DNA of 64,000 nt from Trichopria drosophilae (Eukaryota > Arthropoda > Insecta > Hymenoptera > Diapriidae), in contig CM059587.1 in NCBI GenBank assembly GCA_030407085.1, forward strand, positions 73,335,001 through 73,399,000, written 5' to 3'. The notes beneath the pieces are model-generated. The model worked only from the letters and a program-made list of their open reading frames with translations. It searched no databases and had not been told where the DNA came from. Below are positions 23,801 through 34,709 of this stretch, in pieces (the stretch's first letter is position 1; each line of letters opens with the position of its first letter). Made by a program: the position numbers and the translations under genes.

Positions 23801-25679
23801 CTTTAAAAATGACATACTACAATTTCAGGTGCATGTGTCAAATATTTTTTAGTTGCAACAATCTAAAAATCATGGGTTTCAATCAATCACATAAACTTGA
23901 CACGAGTTTGTTTCAAATCATTCCATTTATTTGGTTTTGATTGTAGTTTTTTTTTGTATTTGATTCACTACACCATCAACCTTAACAGACCAAAAATAAT
24001 CAAATTCTCTTTAAAACTGCATATTTTATTTAGGGTCATAGAAGACCTGATACTTCTCTTTTAACTCACTATAGTTTTCAACCGTTGTACTTTTTATAAA
24101 AAAAAAGGTTATAAAAATTACCAAGCAGGCATATCTGATGTAAAATTAACTAAACTTTGAGAATCTGTTGGAATGTTTTTTAAAAAATGCAATCGTGAAA
24201 AACTATATACGATTATTTAAAAAAACACGCATTTTTCACATTTTTGTTTCATCATATCATTTTCTCACATTCCAATAATTTCAGAATTCATGTGTGAAGT
24301 AAAGAAAAGTATTCAAAATGGCAACTAAAATACGAAAAATTCCGCAAAAGATTCAGGAATTTTTTATTTAAAAATGATACATTATTTTAAAAAATGTTGC
24401 TGCTCGAAAAGTTTTTAAAATTAACAGCGGCATACGCTGAACTTCAAAATTTTGAAAAATTGAAAATATCTTCAAACTGAAAAAATGTCAGGGTATTGTT
24501 TGAGCAATACCAAAAGGTTTTGTAACATTTTTTTCGAATAAAATTTTGAAACTATCATTTTCAAATAAAAAATTAACGAACGATTTTTCCGATATTTTTT
24601 TTTTTTTGAATTTTTTATTTGAAAATTGGAACAATGATTTGTTGAACCAAAGTTTTGGTCGAAAAATGAGCTGAAATTTTATAGGGATTTTTCAGCACTG
24701 TGTTCACTCCAAAAATTGAAAAAGTCTTCAAAAAAGAAAAAGCAAAATTATTAATTTTCTGGTAAAAAAATTGGGTTATTTTCATATTTACAATCGTATG
24801 CTTAAAACATTAAAATATTCTAAATAGTAATTTTTATTAAACAAATATCCAAAAATTTTTGTCAAGCAATTATACTGGCGCCCCTTTAAAAAACAGATCA
24901 ATTTTTAATATTTGTTTAAATGTTTACCTAAAGCCATTCCATATTTGTTTAAAAGAGACATGGATAAGATTTCGGGGTTAACCAAATTTTACAAAACGCA
25001 AATTTTATTTAATCAATATGTCTGATATTTGTTAAATAAAAAAGTGAATATTAATTTAAAATTCAATTCCAATTTCAATTTAAAGACACGATTAAATAGT
25101 ACTTAGCGAATACAACAAAGCACAAAGTTGAAAAATAAATGTGATTAAACTAATTTTTCAGTCTTTTTTTATTAAAATAACACACAAAACTACATAATAT
25201 TATTGTATGATATATTTCACCAGCATGATGAAATTTTAATAGCTAAACAACGTGACCATCACGTATAGCGGTGGTTTTACAATATGATGTACACATGTAT
25301 TTCGTGGGTTACTCTCGTACCGAAATAATATGACCCCAACGAAGGTAATTGCATATGATAAACTAACAAAACAGCACGTGCGGTTTCAAATCGTGGGCAG
25401 ATTACAATGCCTTTTCGCGCATAATAGATTGATTTTTGATGGATCATCGCATCCAGAAGCGACGAGAATGCATTATAACCGCATATTTTACACTGCCCAA
25501 CCAAATAATAGTAAATTACAAACACGACCTATCCTTTTGTAATTCTATTGTTCAATACGAGAATGCATTCCGTATATTTACAAATTTGCCGAATTATAGC
25601 ATTACCCTATAAGAACACAATTGTTTAATATACGTATAATATACGAAAACATATAAAAATGATATTAGGATATGGCATA
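20851..25679. other. Long AT-rich noncoding stretch
   Basis: No supported gene. It includes an almost pure pyrimidine tract (T with scattered C) at 21918-21999 and a T-run of 12 at about 24597. A mildly GC-richer patch lies at 23235-23330 (AGGGTTAGAGTTGAGGCACG). Open frames of 60-82 codons in this part are low-complexity (Phe, Ile, Lys, Asn) and judged spurious. Confidence 0.55.
21918..21999 (+). repeat. Polypyrimidine tract
   Basis: About 80 bp made almost entirely of T and C in irregular TTTTTC and TTTTCC groups with a few A residues. It is not a perfect microsatellite. Such tracts can adopt triplex structures, but no function can be read from sequence alone. Confidence 0.7.
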
Positions 25680-25689
25680 TACATTTAGG

Positions 25690-26245
25690 AGATGTACGTA
25701 TAAAATACGTCTATTTTTTAACTTTTTAAATATCTATATATAATATATCACGTTTATCAAACGTATAGATATAAAAACGTTAAAAATTCAGCAAAATAGA
25801 AAGGACTAGACATTTTTTTAATATGTGCATTACCCGAATATATTATACGTTAATAAAACACCATCGTAGGAGATATTTATTTAATATTATACAAAATATT
25901 ATGCCCCTCATGTCCCTCTAAAAAACTATAAAGCTAAACGTTTCTTAGATGTAAAATAGTAATTTCAAAAATACTACATTCAATTACGAAAATGGAATGA
26001 GTATTAAAATTGTACATGCGACGACATAATAAAAAGGAATTTAGGATAAAAGCACGCGACAATTTAATATACGTTTATTATACTAAAAAATGCGTAAAAA
26101 ATGATACAATTAAGTAGATGACAGATCTATTAAACGATTATACACAATGCGTTTATTTTTGACGTTTTAAATCCCTATTTATAATAACCGCGTTTATTAA
26201 ACGTATAAAAATGGCGTAGTAGTAGTAAATATAAAATGCAACGTT
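25690..26245. repeat. Diverged repeats around ACGTATA and CGTTT(A)TCAAACGTATA
   Basis: The phrase CACGTTTATCAAACGTATAG (about 25749) recurs as CGCGTTTATTAAACGTATAA (about 26190), each preceded by a TTTTTAACTTTTTAAAT or TTTTTGACGTTTTAAAT word at similar distance. Several palindromic TATACGTATA-type words sit between (25630-25710). This is an old direct duplication of about 100 bp units, 440 bp apart. Confidence 0.5.
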
Positions 26246-26427
26246 CACAACGTATAAATTCTAGTATTTACACACTTAATGTTTATGGGATTATATTCTG
26301 TATATGCTTAATTGTGTTTAATTTATTCTACATCTTATTTTAACTATTAATATTTGACAGGTTGAAAAATGTTCAAACTCTATGGATGCATAATTGCTTC
26401 ATCGAGAGGTCATATTTAATACGCTTC

Positions 26428-26513
26428 TACCCTTAGCAATAGTAAGTTTATATTGTATGCTAGACCCAACTGCACGCCTAGCGTAGTTCCGAGTTCGATC
26501 CTCCGCAGGGTAA
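26428..26513 (+). tRNA. tRNA-like sequence, probably a pseudogene
   Basis: An 86-nt segment folds towards a cloverleaf. The acceptor arm TACCCTT pairs with CAGGGTA at six of seven positions. CAAT/ATTG forms a 4-bp D stem. ATGCT/AGCGT can form an anticodon stem, and CCGAG-TTCGATC-CTCCG is a T arm with one mismatch and a good B-box core. An A-box-like TAGCAATAGTAAG overlaps the D arm. Against a working gene: position 8 is not U, the anticodon loop would be 18 nt and lacks the invariant U33 in register, and the T stem has a mismatch. A tRNA pseudogene, or the head of a tRNA-derived SINE, fits best. No amino acid identity can be assigned. Confidence 0.4.
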
Positions 26514-26516
26514 CAG

Positions 26517-26525
26517 TTTTTTTTT
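26517..26525 (+). terminator. Pol III-type T9 terminator after the tRNA-like sequence
   Basis: Nine T residues start 3 nt after the end of the tRNA-like fold, the usual place for a Pol III terminator. T-runs are common in this AT-rich DNA, so position is the main support. Confidence 0.4.
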
Positions 26526-26980
26526 GTTTTTAAATTGAATGATTTATTTGCGACTGTTAAACTTGTATAAGATATTTAAAAATATCGTTAAAACATAAAT
26601 AATGTAAAGATTAAATCAATTTAAAAATAAATTAATTGCAATAATTCGTGTAATTTTTTAACATTAAATACGTTTTACGCAAACATATTATGTAAAAATT
26701 TCCAGGCGAATTTAAAACATGCATAATAAACTTGTAGGTTAGGTTTAAAAAGCGGTATATCAACACGTTTTTGGACGGTATGTAATCAAGAATTATACGT
26801 AACTCATATACGTTTTTTATCCCAGGTTTATACCATACTTTCGTACTCGAATTAACTTTTAATTACAATACAGTTCGTACTAGGTAGAATACACATTTAA
26901 AATTAGAAAGAATTAATATTCACTTAATTAAATAAAGCATGAAATAGTTGTAATTACTAACTACATAATAAAATAAAACA

Positions 26981-27072
26981 CAGACATCATTTTTAGTTAA
27001 TATTACTATCTAAATAGTGACTTCGATAAATTAGGTAGTCAAGGCTACTATTTTACTAGTAACTTTCTTCTG
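26981..27072. mobile_element. Small TAGTAA-type MITE, 92 bp
   Basis: The left end CAGACATCATTTTTAGTTAA and right end (reverse complement beginning CAGAAGAAAGTTACTAGTAA) are imperfect inverted repeats. The interior words ACTATCTAAATAGTGAC and CTACTATTTTACTAGTAAC link it to the TAGTAA-type elements at 44.1 and 45.8 kb. Confidence 0.45.
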
Positions 27073-27227
27073 TTCGTAAACAATTTCTCAATATCCATAC
27101 CACAAACATTTCTTTATTATTATAACATTGAAATATCTTTATTCTGGTCTGCTTTATTACATATGTATTAAATATGAAGTACAAAGAATTTTACAAAGTG
27201 GGCTTGATTAAGATTATAAAACCTGAA

Positions 27228-28260
27228 CTGAGAAAAAATCTATAGTTAAATTGACTATATCACGTAGTTGGCATAATTTGGTTAAAACTACTACGAAAAA
27301 TAGTTAAATTTAGCACTTTCATAGTCCATTTTACTATAATTTTGTTACACCAACTATCTCCCTATAATTGAAAAAACAACTATGTAGAACAATTTAAATA
27401 AATATGACAAATATAGTTAAAAAACTATAATCTAGTGTAGTCCTCATTTCACACTATGTCTCGTAGTGAATCTATATGTTTACTATTATTCATAGTGAAA
27501 GTTTGTATTATTATACTATAAATCCATAGTAAAGACTGTCGCATCCAGTGTATTTTGATGCCGCCAGGTGACGACGCGGCGTTCGCAGCTTTTTCTTCGA
27601 GCCCGTGGCTCCCGTTAGTGAAGTAGATTTTCATTTGGTCATAAGAAGATTGTCTGGCGTCATGATAATACATAATACATATGTCATATACGCACGTGTA
27701 TCTAGAGACTAGTTACACGACATTGAAATTTGTGTGTATAATGGCATTGCATAATACAGTAGTCCTCCCCTTAAGTTTTACATTTGGGCTTTCAAGATGG
27801 CGGCTTCTTCCCTTAAGTTTAACGAGTTTAACTCGTGGAGTATAGATATATTGAACTCTTCTGCGCGTCGTGCGCATGCGCGGCAAAACATATGGGAAGA
27901 AACTCGCAAAACTTACGGGAAGTATAAAACTTAAGGGAAGTAAACTTAAGGGGAGGACTACTGTACATTTTTAACTGGCTAGAGTGTGACATTCACAAAC
28001 TTCTGGCAGTATTGATTTTTTGTTTTTCTCTTTGTTTCCTTATTTATCTTAAACAATTTCTCTCAGTGAAGGTAGTAATTTTCTGAGATGACTATTTCAA
28101 AATAGTTGAGTCTATTTGTGTATTATGATAAGTAGCATTTTGAATCATGAAACAAGAGTTAAACTTTACTATTTCAGAATAGTTATTTTAACTATTACCA
28201 TGTCTAGTCCTCATTCATAGTAAAAACATGCTCATTTCAACTACTTTTTTTCTGACTGTG
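27228..28260. mobile_element. Composite TAGT-type inverted-repeat element with a nested MITE
   Basis: The left end CTGAGAAAAAATCTATAGTT and right end (minus-strand CAGTCAGAAAAAAAGTAGTT) face each other over about 1 kb. Inside are many self-complementary ACTAT/ATAGT words and a GC-rich passenger segment (27545-27665, starting GCCGCCAGGTGACGACGCGG) that differs from the rest. The word TCTAGTGTAGTCCTCATTT at 27432 recurs as GTCTAGTCCTCATT at 28202, so the element may be two related copies that framed the passenger. A 207 bp pogo-like MITE has inserted at 27757. Confidence 0.45.
27757..27963. mobile_element. pogo/Tigger-like MITE, 207 bp, TA target
   Basis: The ends CAGTAGTCCTCCCCTTAAGT and its exact reverse complement are flanked by TA at 27755-27756 and 27964-27965. 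A CAGT start with a pyrimidine-rich CCTCCCC next to a TA target is typical of pogo/Tigger-type elements. Internal AACTTAAGGGAAG words form sub-terminal repeats. The centre carries CAAGATGGCGGC (27796-27807), which matches the YY1/Pho core, and a CpG-rich GCGCATGCGCGG palindrome region at about 27870. Non-autonomous. The near-perfect termini suggest it is younger than its host repeat. Confidence 0.85.
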
Positions 28261-28830
28261 TAGCCAGAAAAAATGAAAATATTGCTAGCGCTACTAATGA
28301 TAAGTAAAATTGAATAATAATTTGATTTGCCATATGTACTATATCGTACAATTTATTAACAGCACACGTACATCGTGTAGTTGATGTGTTGCTTTAGGAA
28401 ATCCAACTCGAGTACGTAAAGTTAGTTGCAAGACAAACAGATTTGGTCATGGTTGCAGAGAACGATTAATTAAAACTTGACCTTCGTGAACTATGTGCAG
28501 TGAACCATTCGACTACAATTACTTATCGTTTGGTGGACTATTGTTTGCGGATTACGCAAATATTGAACTAATATAATCCAACGTGTCGGTATGCAAAGAC
28601 ACACATAAACATATAATAACATAATATTAAGGTTAAAACAATTATAATAGCTGTATATACAGTTATAAAGTGCAACAATAGTAAACTCGACAACATAAAA
28701 ATAGAAAAAGTTACTTTACAAAAGTCACTAAATACCGACTCGGAATTTTAATCAAATTCGCTTTTACCGACGCCGCATTTTTTTAAAACATAATTTCATA
28801 TTAAATATTCATAATGAATTACTATTTTAC

Positions 28831-29019
28831 AGCGCTTTTACGCATTTATTACGAATGTACACCAAGCTTCAGCGAGATTGGTTCAAAATTGGGTGAAAAT
28901 TCACAAGAATAATTTTCGCAGATGCCAACCAAATTTTATTCTTGCGATTTCTTACAGAATTCTGAATCGATCCCACTGACAAGTTATGTATATTCATAAA
29001 AAATGCGTAAAAACGCTCT
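28831..29019. repeat. Inverted repeat with ~33 bp arms (foldback)
   Basis: AGCGCTTTTACGCATTTATT at 28831-28850 and the following ACGAATGTAC are matched in reverse complement by 28987-29019 (TGTATATTCAT then AAAAAATGCG and TAAAAACGCT). The arms are about 123 bp apart. Nearby GCCGCATTTTTTT (28770) and AAATGCGGGATT (29025) extend the symmetry weakly outward, which suggests an old MITE of about 260 bp. Confidence 0.55.
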
Positions 29020-29277
29020 AAAATAAATGCGGGATTGCAAATATTTCTAGTTTTAGTTTAATTTTAATATTTTAGGTTAGATAGTTAAGTTATCGACTGA
29101 TTTTATCATCATGTAATACTTACTGAATTCTATAACTACGTGTTTAAATATCAGGAAATAGTTATCGAACAAATTACTTTGTTTGCTGGAACTCGTAAGT
29201 AGAATCTGATATATTTTATAATAATAAGTGCATTATTATGCGAGTTTTTAGAAGTTTGCCAAGCTGTTATTAAATAA

Positions 29278-29523
29278 TTGTTATGCAGACGCAAATGTAT
29301 AGATAAGCAAGATTTTAATATTCCACAAACTTCGTTCCGACTGGAATTTTTGGTAATGAAGTACGCGGTTTTGTTAACTATTGAACTTTATGAAGAACCC
29401 GCAATTGAGGAGAAATCAAGTTTCGAGTGGCCCTTGAATTGTTTGCGAAACCTTAAGGATTTCAAACTCGTTGTGGAGGGAAGAACCACGAAAATTCTTG
29501 AAATATCATTGTCAGGTTATTAA
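29278..29523 (+). pseudogene. Unidentified 81-codon open frame with a weak BTB-like start
   Basis: The frame has a more balanced residue usage than its neighbours. Its C-terminal part, LRNLKDFKLVVEGRTTKIL, resembles the first strand and turn of BTB/POZ domains of arthropod MATH-BTB/TDPOZ-type proteins (typically xxDFxLVVEGxxxKVHKxIL). The domain stops at a TAA directly after residue 81, and the rest of a BTB fold is not found downstream. It could be a relic of a duplicated gene or chance. No promoter or splice context was seen. Confidence 0.2.
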
Positions 29524-30717
29524 AAAAAACTGTTGTTACTACCAATATTTTCGTCACAAATTACAAAAAATCCATTCTATTTGGAAATATATTTCCTGAT
29601 TATTTTCATTTAGTATCATCTGTCCCATAAGTTAAAATTAATGTTATATCTTTTACAGGATATGTAATAATTAACAATTACACTTTCTTTGGTACAACAT
29701 TTCAAGATTACCATATAAACAGAAAGCAATCATAGAAGGCATAAACTTACTACTTTATGAAATCGACGTCTCTGAGGATGAACGGCAATAAGTCACCTCC
29801 CATAGTAAAGTATCTAATTTAAGAGTGTTAATTTTATGAGTTTTCTTTTAGTATATCTACTACCCTGATAAAAAATATGATCATTTTGCGGCCTTAATGT
29901 ACGTAATGAAGCCCAGAGACTGACGTCTTTTTGCACTAGGGTGTATATAAAACAATTTAATAAGTAACGCAAGAATGCGTTCATTTACTAGTGACTAATA
30001 AACGTAGAAGAATTCTTGACTTAACATGTTACCACCTGTCGTTATTAAACCACAAATCTGTGTAAAATAGGATGTAAAAAACAGGCATTCAGTGGTGTTC
30101 TAATCAGGATATTAAAATTAATCCTTCTTAAAATTAATGGTTTTTAGCGATTCGATATGTAAAACGCATCTTCATGAAATAAGTGATATGGTTGGGCAAC
30201 AAATTTATCAGCTCCAGACTAGAAATTAGTTTCGATCACTAATTTTTTGGTTACTTTAACTGTTTCTGTCGCCCTTGCTGTTATTTAATACCTGTATCAT
30301 AATATAATTATGATTGCAACAGTTCCCTTATTATTGCAGTGATTCTTCCACAATTTTCTAAAGAGGACTCAAATAAGAGTCAAAACTTTAAGGTAATTAT
30401 AAAATTTATACTTTTTTGCCCTTCAACTTTACCAATAAAACTTTTCTATTATATTAAATTCTGGTACCCTCCACTTTCACAAATCAAAATACATTATTTT
30501 CTTTGCATTTGTTATTATTAAATTCGGTCGTCCTTCACATTAAATGAACTCGGTATACCAAAATCACATTTATATCAATTGCATCAATCAATTTATCATC
30601 TGAGGCTCAGAAAGTTAAGTATATTTAAAACCCGAGTTTGTTTAGAAATTTGTATTCTAAGGCCCCAGCATAACTTGAAGCACTAAATAACACCGGCACA
30701 CAACAAAATTTGTTTTG
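29524..30717. other. AT-rich noncoding DNA
   Basis: No supported gene or repeat structure. The 60-codon frame at 30339-30521 is hydrophobic and low in complexity. Confidence 0.5.
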
Positions 30718-30990
30718 GCCGCGATGCTACACTTGAATATCCATATGTATTTTTGCCCTCGAAACCGAATTCGAAGTCAGAATAGTTAGTTTGGCTCTAG
30801 ATTTTGAGATAACCTCAAAAAATGGTTTAAACACTTCGAAAATAAAAGGGATTGAAAGCAAAGAAGGAATTTTTGCCGAGATGCTGCATTCTTTTGTATT
30901 TACTGTCGTGGAATCCGAATCCAAAGTCGGAATAGCTAAACTGACACAGATTTTGAAGAAAAACTCAAAAAACTGCTGAAAAAAAGGAAA
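30718..30990. repeat. Diverged tandem duplication, ~157 bp unit
   Basis: ATGCTACAC at 30724 and ATGCTGCAT at 30881 begin two units sharing, in order, GAAACCGAATTCGAAGTCAG / GGAATCCGAATCCAAAGTCG, AATAGTTAGTTTGGC / AATAGCTAAACTGAC, AGATTTTGA and CTCAAAAAA. The overlapping open frames on both strands here (plus 30791-30979, minus 31023-30727) arise from this duplication and lack any domain. Confidence 0.6.
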
Positions 30991-32929
30991 CAAAAGCAAA
31001 CAACGTTTTGTTGATCGATGCACAATTTGTTTTTGACAATTTTAGGTACATCCGTTTTTAGCGTTCAGCAGTATTCTGACATCATATTTTTATTCCAATT
31101 TTCTTGATATCGTTCGTTCCATTTTCTTATATTATGATCAAACCATTTTCCCTATTCCTAACTTCAGTCTAGATTTTCTAGAAAGTTAACTTCAAAAACA
31201 TCTAACTTCAAGTGCATCAAGCAACTTTATTTCTAAAATTCGTAAAAATATTTTTGACTATCTCTTTGTAATTTATGCTCTTACGATTTCCTAAGAATTG
31301 TTCCGCTACGTTTGGCAAATGAACCAAGCATCTCTTTCCTTTTGTTAACAAAATATTATCCTGTAGCATCTTTCTAATTTGTAGCGCATCTAACTTCCTT
31401 TAACTTCGCATCTCGTGAAAGTTTGGGAAATATTTGTTCAATGTACTTGAAGCAGTTGCCGCCCTTATTTAAAGCCTTAATATATTGTTTTATAAGACCT
31501 AACTTTACATGTAAATTCAGAGCTTTTCAACAGCCCTGGATAATGTCAAATACTCTTGGTAGTTTTTAGTGGGAATTGTAAGCTCCTTTGGGAGATGGGA
31601 GCTGTTTTCAGTATTAAACCATCAATATATCTCATGATTAGTTTATTGTGGTGATCATGGTGTAAGAAATATAATGTGAAGTGTTGCGCATCAGAAGAAA
31701 ATGGGAGCTCTAATGAGCCAATGAAAATTTACCATTATTACAACCAGGAACTCCATACTCCTATCGGCGTACCTGTCTTGTGCAAATAGTAATTTCGTAT
31801 TGGTTCACAGTGCCACCACTACTTTGGTCTATTGCGTATCTATGAGAACGCTTCACCTTGGTATCATTACACCCTGGTGGTAATATTTATTTAGAAAAGT
31901 GACGTCAGAATCACAACACCAAACCTTATTTCTTGTTCGATCTTCCATATAAGATTATTATTCGTATTTAGGATATTGGTATTAAATTTGGATCAGAAGC
32001 AAGCTACTAATGTTAATGAATATCGAGGACTCGCAATATAACGATTCAATTTAATCAAAATAGCCTTACACGGTCTACCATATGATATTTCAGGTGGATT
32101 ATACATCGGAACTCTTGGAGAAACTATTGAAAAACTTTAGTTTTCTACTAAAGCAGCTAATATTCAATAAGAAACTCCCTAACTACTGGAATTTCGACTA
32201 CTGCAATAGCGATGACCATCAGAAACTGGGGAGATGTAACTATAACTGGTTTGAATGTATCTTGATCTCATTAAGTCAAAAAGTAACTTTAATTGGACTT
32301 TCGTATGCAGATAGCCTATTGGATCTATGTTTAGATGGATGGACAGCATAACGAAATTCATACTAGCCAGAAAGCGGTAATGTTTCCTACTAGGAATTAC
32401 ATATTCTAATAGAAATTCCAGAGCTATCCATACTTCAGAAATTGGAGTTAAATTTATATCAGAAAGATGTTACCAATGATGGTGAAATGGTAAATGTCGA
32501 AGAATAAATAACCACGGAAAGGGAAGAGGGGAGGTCAATTGTCATTTATTTCAATTGATCTGGATACCTTTCTGACAATAGAAACTTTTGATAATCACTC
32601 GTTTGAGATTCCAGTTGGGTAACATATTGTGTATTTTTATATCCGGATAAATGTCCTTGAGCAAGTATTTATAAACAAAATAATGTTTATCAGCTTCAAA
32701 CAACCCCTAGCAACAATCGACTTATTCCAAATATTCTTCTAATATTTTAATTGATAGAATTGTTTCCCTTAGGTCATCTAAACAGGTGCAGCATACTGGG
32801 GTTTGATCAGGCGTGAATATGGAATGTTTCATCAACACCTGGAGGTCTTAATTGATGAAGAATCCACATTCTCGATCAAGTTTTCTTTCTCAATACGTAA
32901 GTGAAACATCAATCGCATCAAGTAGCTTA
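30991..32929. other. AT-rich noncoding DNA
   Basis: No supported gene. An 89-codon frame at 32082-32351 has balanced composition (SELLEKLLKNFSFLLKQL) but no recognisable domain. The phrase ATCGATTCATTTTAATC-type low-complexity DNA surrounds it. Nothing else was recognised. Confidence 0.4.
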
Positions 32930-32949
32930 TCAGATGCTAACTGATAACA

Positions 32950-33750
32950 GCAATTCATCACGTGTTTCAGGATGATGTTTCCAACACCTCCGGTTTCCGC
33001 CTAGCCGTATCGAATGCGGAGGGCATATATTAGGACTGAAACAACAGGGCAGCATCCAGTCGAGGATAGAGATGCCAGTGCGTCCACAGATAAGGATATC
33101 AGACCGAGATAATCGACGGGGGGTGCGAGCGTGCAATATCACGCTGCAGGTGGCGACGTTCTATGGTGTTGGTGCAATCGCGAGGTTCTGCATTACACGC
33201 AGAATTTCACGAACCTCGGACGATTCGCCGCGGTGTCAGGAACGGAGTAAGAGCGTGAAATTCGCGATCTTCCCTCGAAAACGAGAGTTGAATCTCGGCG
33301 GGGGGTTATGGGGGGCGACTCCCCCATATACGACAGGAGCTGTTTGACAAATAAAAGCCCGTCTCGGGTGGGCCTCGCTCTTTATGCCGTAAACACAATC
33401 CCCCGATGATACGGCTAGTTGAGCATTAAACTTTGGTATGCCGTTTCATGGGGAGGGGGCTTTAAGAGGCGACGGCACGATGCAAAGTATTTTGGGGGTG
33501 AAGAAACACGTGCGCGCGGGCCACCCCCGAGGGGACGTGCAGAGGGACGCCTGGTTATCCAGGCTCGTTAAATCGGACACGGCATCGACCGTATTTCCCG
33601 CCGATCGATATCGCGCGGATGCCTCAAATTGCTCGACTTATACGAGATGTATACCCCATGGTGAAAAGCGATTTGACTTTCCACTTTCGGACCGATGCCC
33701 AATGAGAAAATGCCTGGGTTCATCGAATAGTCGGAGAATTTGTATTTGTT
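32950..33750. promoter_or_regulatory. GC-rich island E, the largest intergenic island
   Basis: About 800 bp of GC-rich, CpG-rich DNA. A 167-codon frame (33438-33941) is the longest in the window, but it continues 200 bp past the island into AT-rich DNA without a recognisable domain, signal peptide or conserved motif. Other frames overlap it on both strands upstream (plus 33072-33347, minus 33142-32930). Motif-like words include TTTATGCCGTAAACAC (Abd-B/forkhead-like, about 33382), CCCGATGATACGG (GATA, about 33402) and a CACGTG at about 33509. A cis-regulatory element is the favoured reading; a lineage-specific exon is the alternative. Confidence 0.35.
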
Positions 33751-33984
33751 TCCTAATAGGACCTGGTTCTGACCAGTTTGCAGACAGCTCCAACAAGAAT
33801 TACGATATATTGCACATCCTTACATGGATGGTAGGCAAACGATACTCAGAATTCATTGACAAAACACGATTTAGGTCAAAGAAACGCCAGTTGCATTCCC
33901 TCCTAATTGTGATTTGTTTTCCTGAGCAAAACTATTCATAAGTATTGCTAGTTTGATCGAAATTTAACTTCAATTCTTTAACTC

Positions 33985-34140
33985 TTTTCTGGACACATTT
34001 TCAGATTGAACCGATTTTCGCGAAATTGGGAACTCGGAGATTTTTGGGATCATTGATTATGAATCTGAACTAAAATTTTGATATCTCAATTGTGCAGGTT
34101 TAGAATTTAAAAAATCTCAGTTCAGATTCATAATCAATGT
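33985..34140. repeat. GGCGGA-family fragment containing a perfect 19 bp inverted repeat
   Basis: Positions 34052-34070 (ATTGATTATGAATCTGAAC) and 34120-34138 are exact reverse complements separated by 49 bp. The phrase is the family's TCAGATTCATAATCAATG word in both orientations. The block also shares AACTCGGAGATTTTTGGG with copies at 19.65 kb. This suggests two fragments joined head to head. Confidence 0.6.
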
Positions 34141-34509
34141 GCTCATCCGGATGACCCAACACCTATTGACAGAATCGAATCGTGGTTTCTTAAAACAAAT
34201 GACAGCTTTATTCTGACCTGATTATTAATTGGTTTCCTGCAACTACCATTTCAGCATCAGATTGGTAGTTTGAATCTGATTGAGAAAATACCAATTTCCG
34301 ACATATATCAGTAGTTTGGACAGGTTTTACTAAAATATTATTCTAAAATATGATATATTTTTTGTCAGTACTACTGGCTGTTTGATATGTTTCGTTAAAT
34401 CAGTTTCTAGTCAGTTTTACCTTCGGCTCCTACAAAATTGACAATAAAATAAAATAAAAAGTTTCTCTATTAATTTTTTTTTATATAACCGAACCGACGA
34501 TGAGAAATT

Positions 34510-34692
34510 AGAATTCGTATCTAAAAAAGTGGACTTCACCTTCATACGACCTTCAAGATCACGGTCAAGTTCAAATCCAAAGTCACCACTGAAAATCCAG
34601 AGAAATGGCCTAAAACTCTTGTTAAAACATTTTTTAGGAAAACGCCTTCCTCAAAAGTTATTCGGGAGTTTCCATACTCTTGCTTCACTCTG
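34510..34692 (-). mobile_element. Terminus of a second AAGGTCA element (minus orientation)
   Basis: Read on the minus strand it starts at 34692 with CAGAGTGAAGCAAGAGTATG, next to TA at 34693-34694, and continues with TTTGGATTTGAACTTGACC, GTGATCTTGAAGGTCGTATG and a TTTTTTAGATACGAATT word. These match the first 180 bp of the element at 6097 in order. The tandem repeats are missing, so it is truncated at about 34510. Confidence 0.65.
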
Positions 34693-34709
34693 TATATATG
34701 TATTTTTAA

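Noticed and set aside
33438..33941. Longest open frame in the window (167 codons)
   Set aside because: No recognisable domain. It lies largely in a GC-rich island with competing frames on both strands and continues into AT-rich DNA; treated as part of island E, although a lineage-specific exon cannot be excluded.
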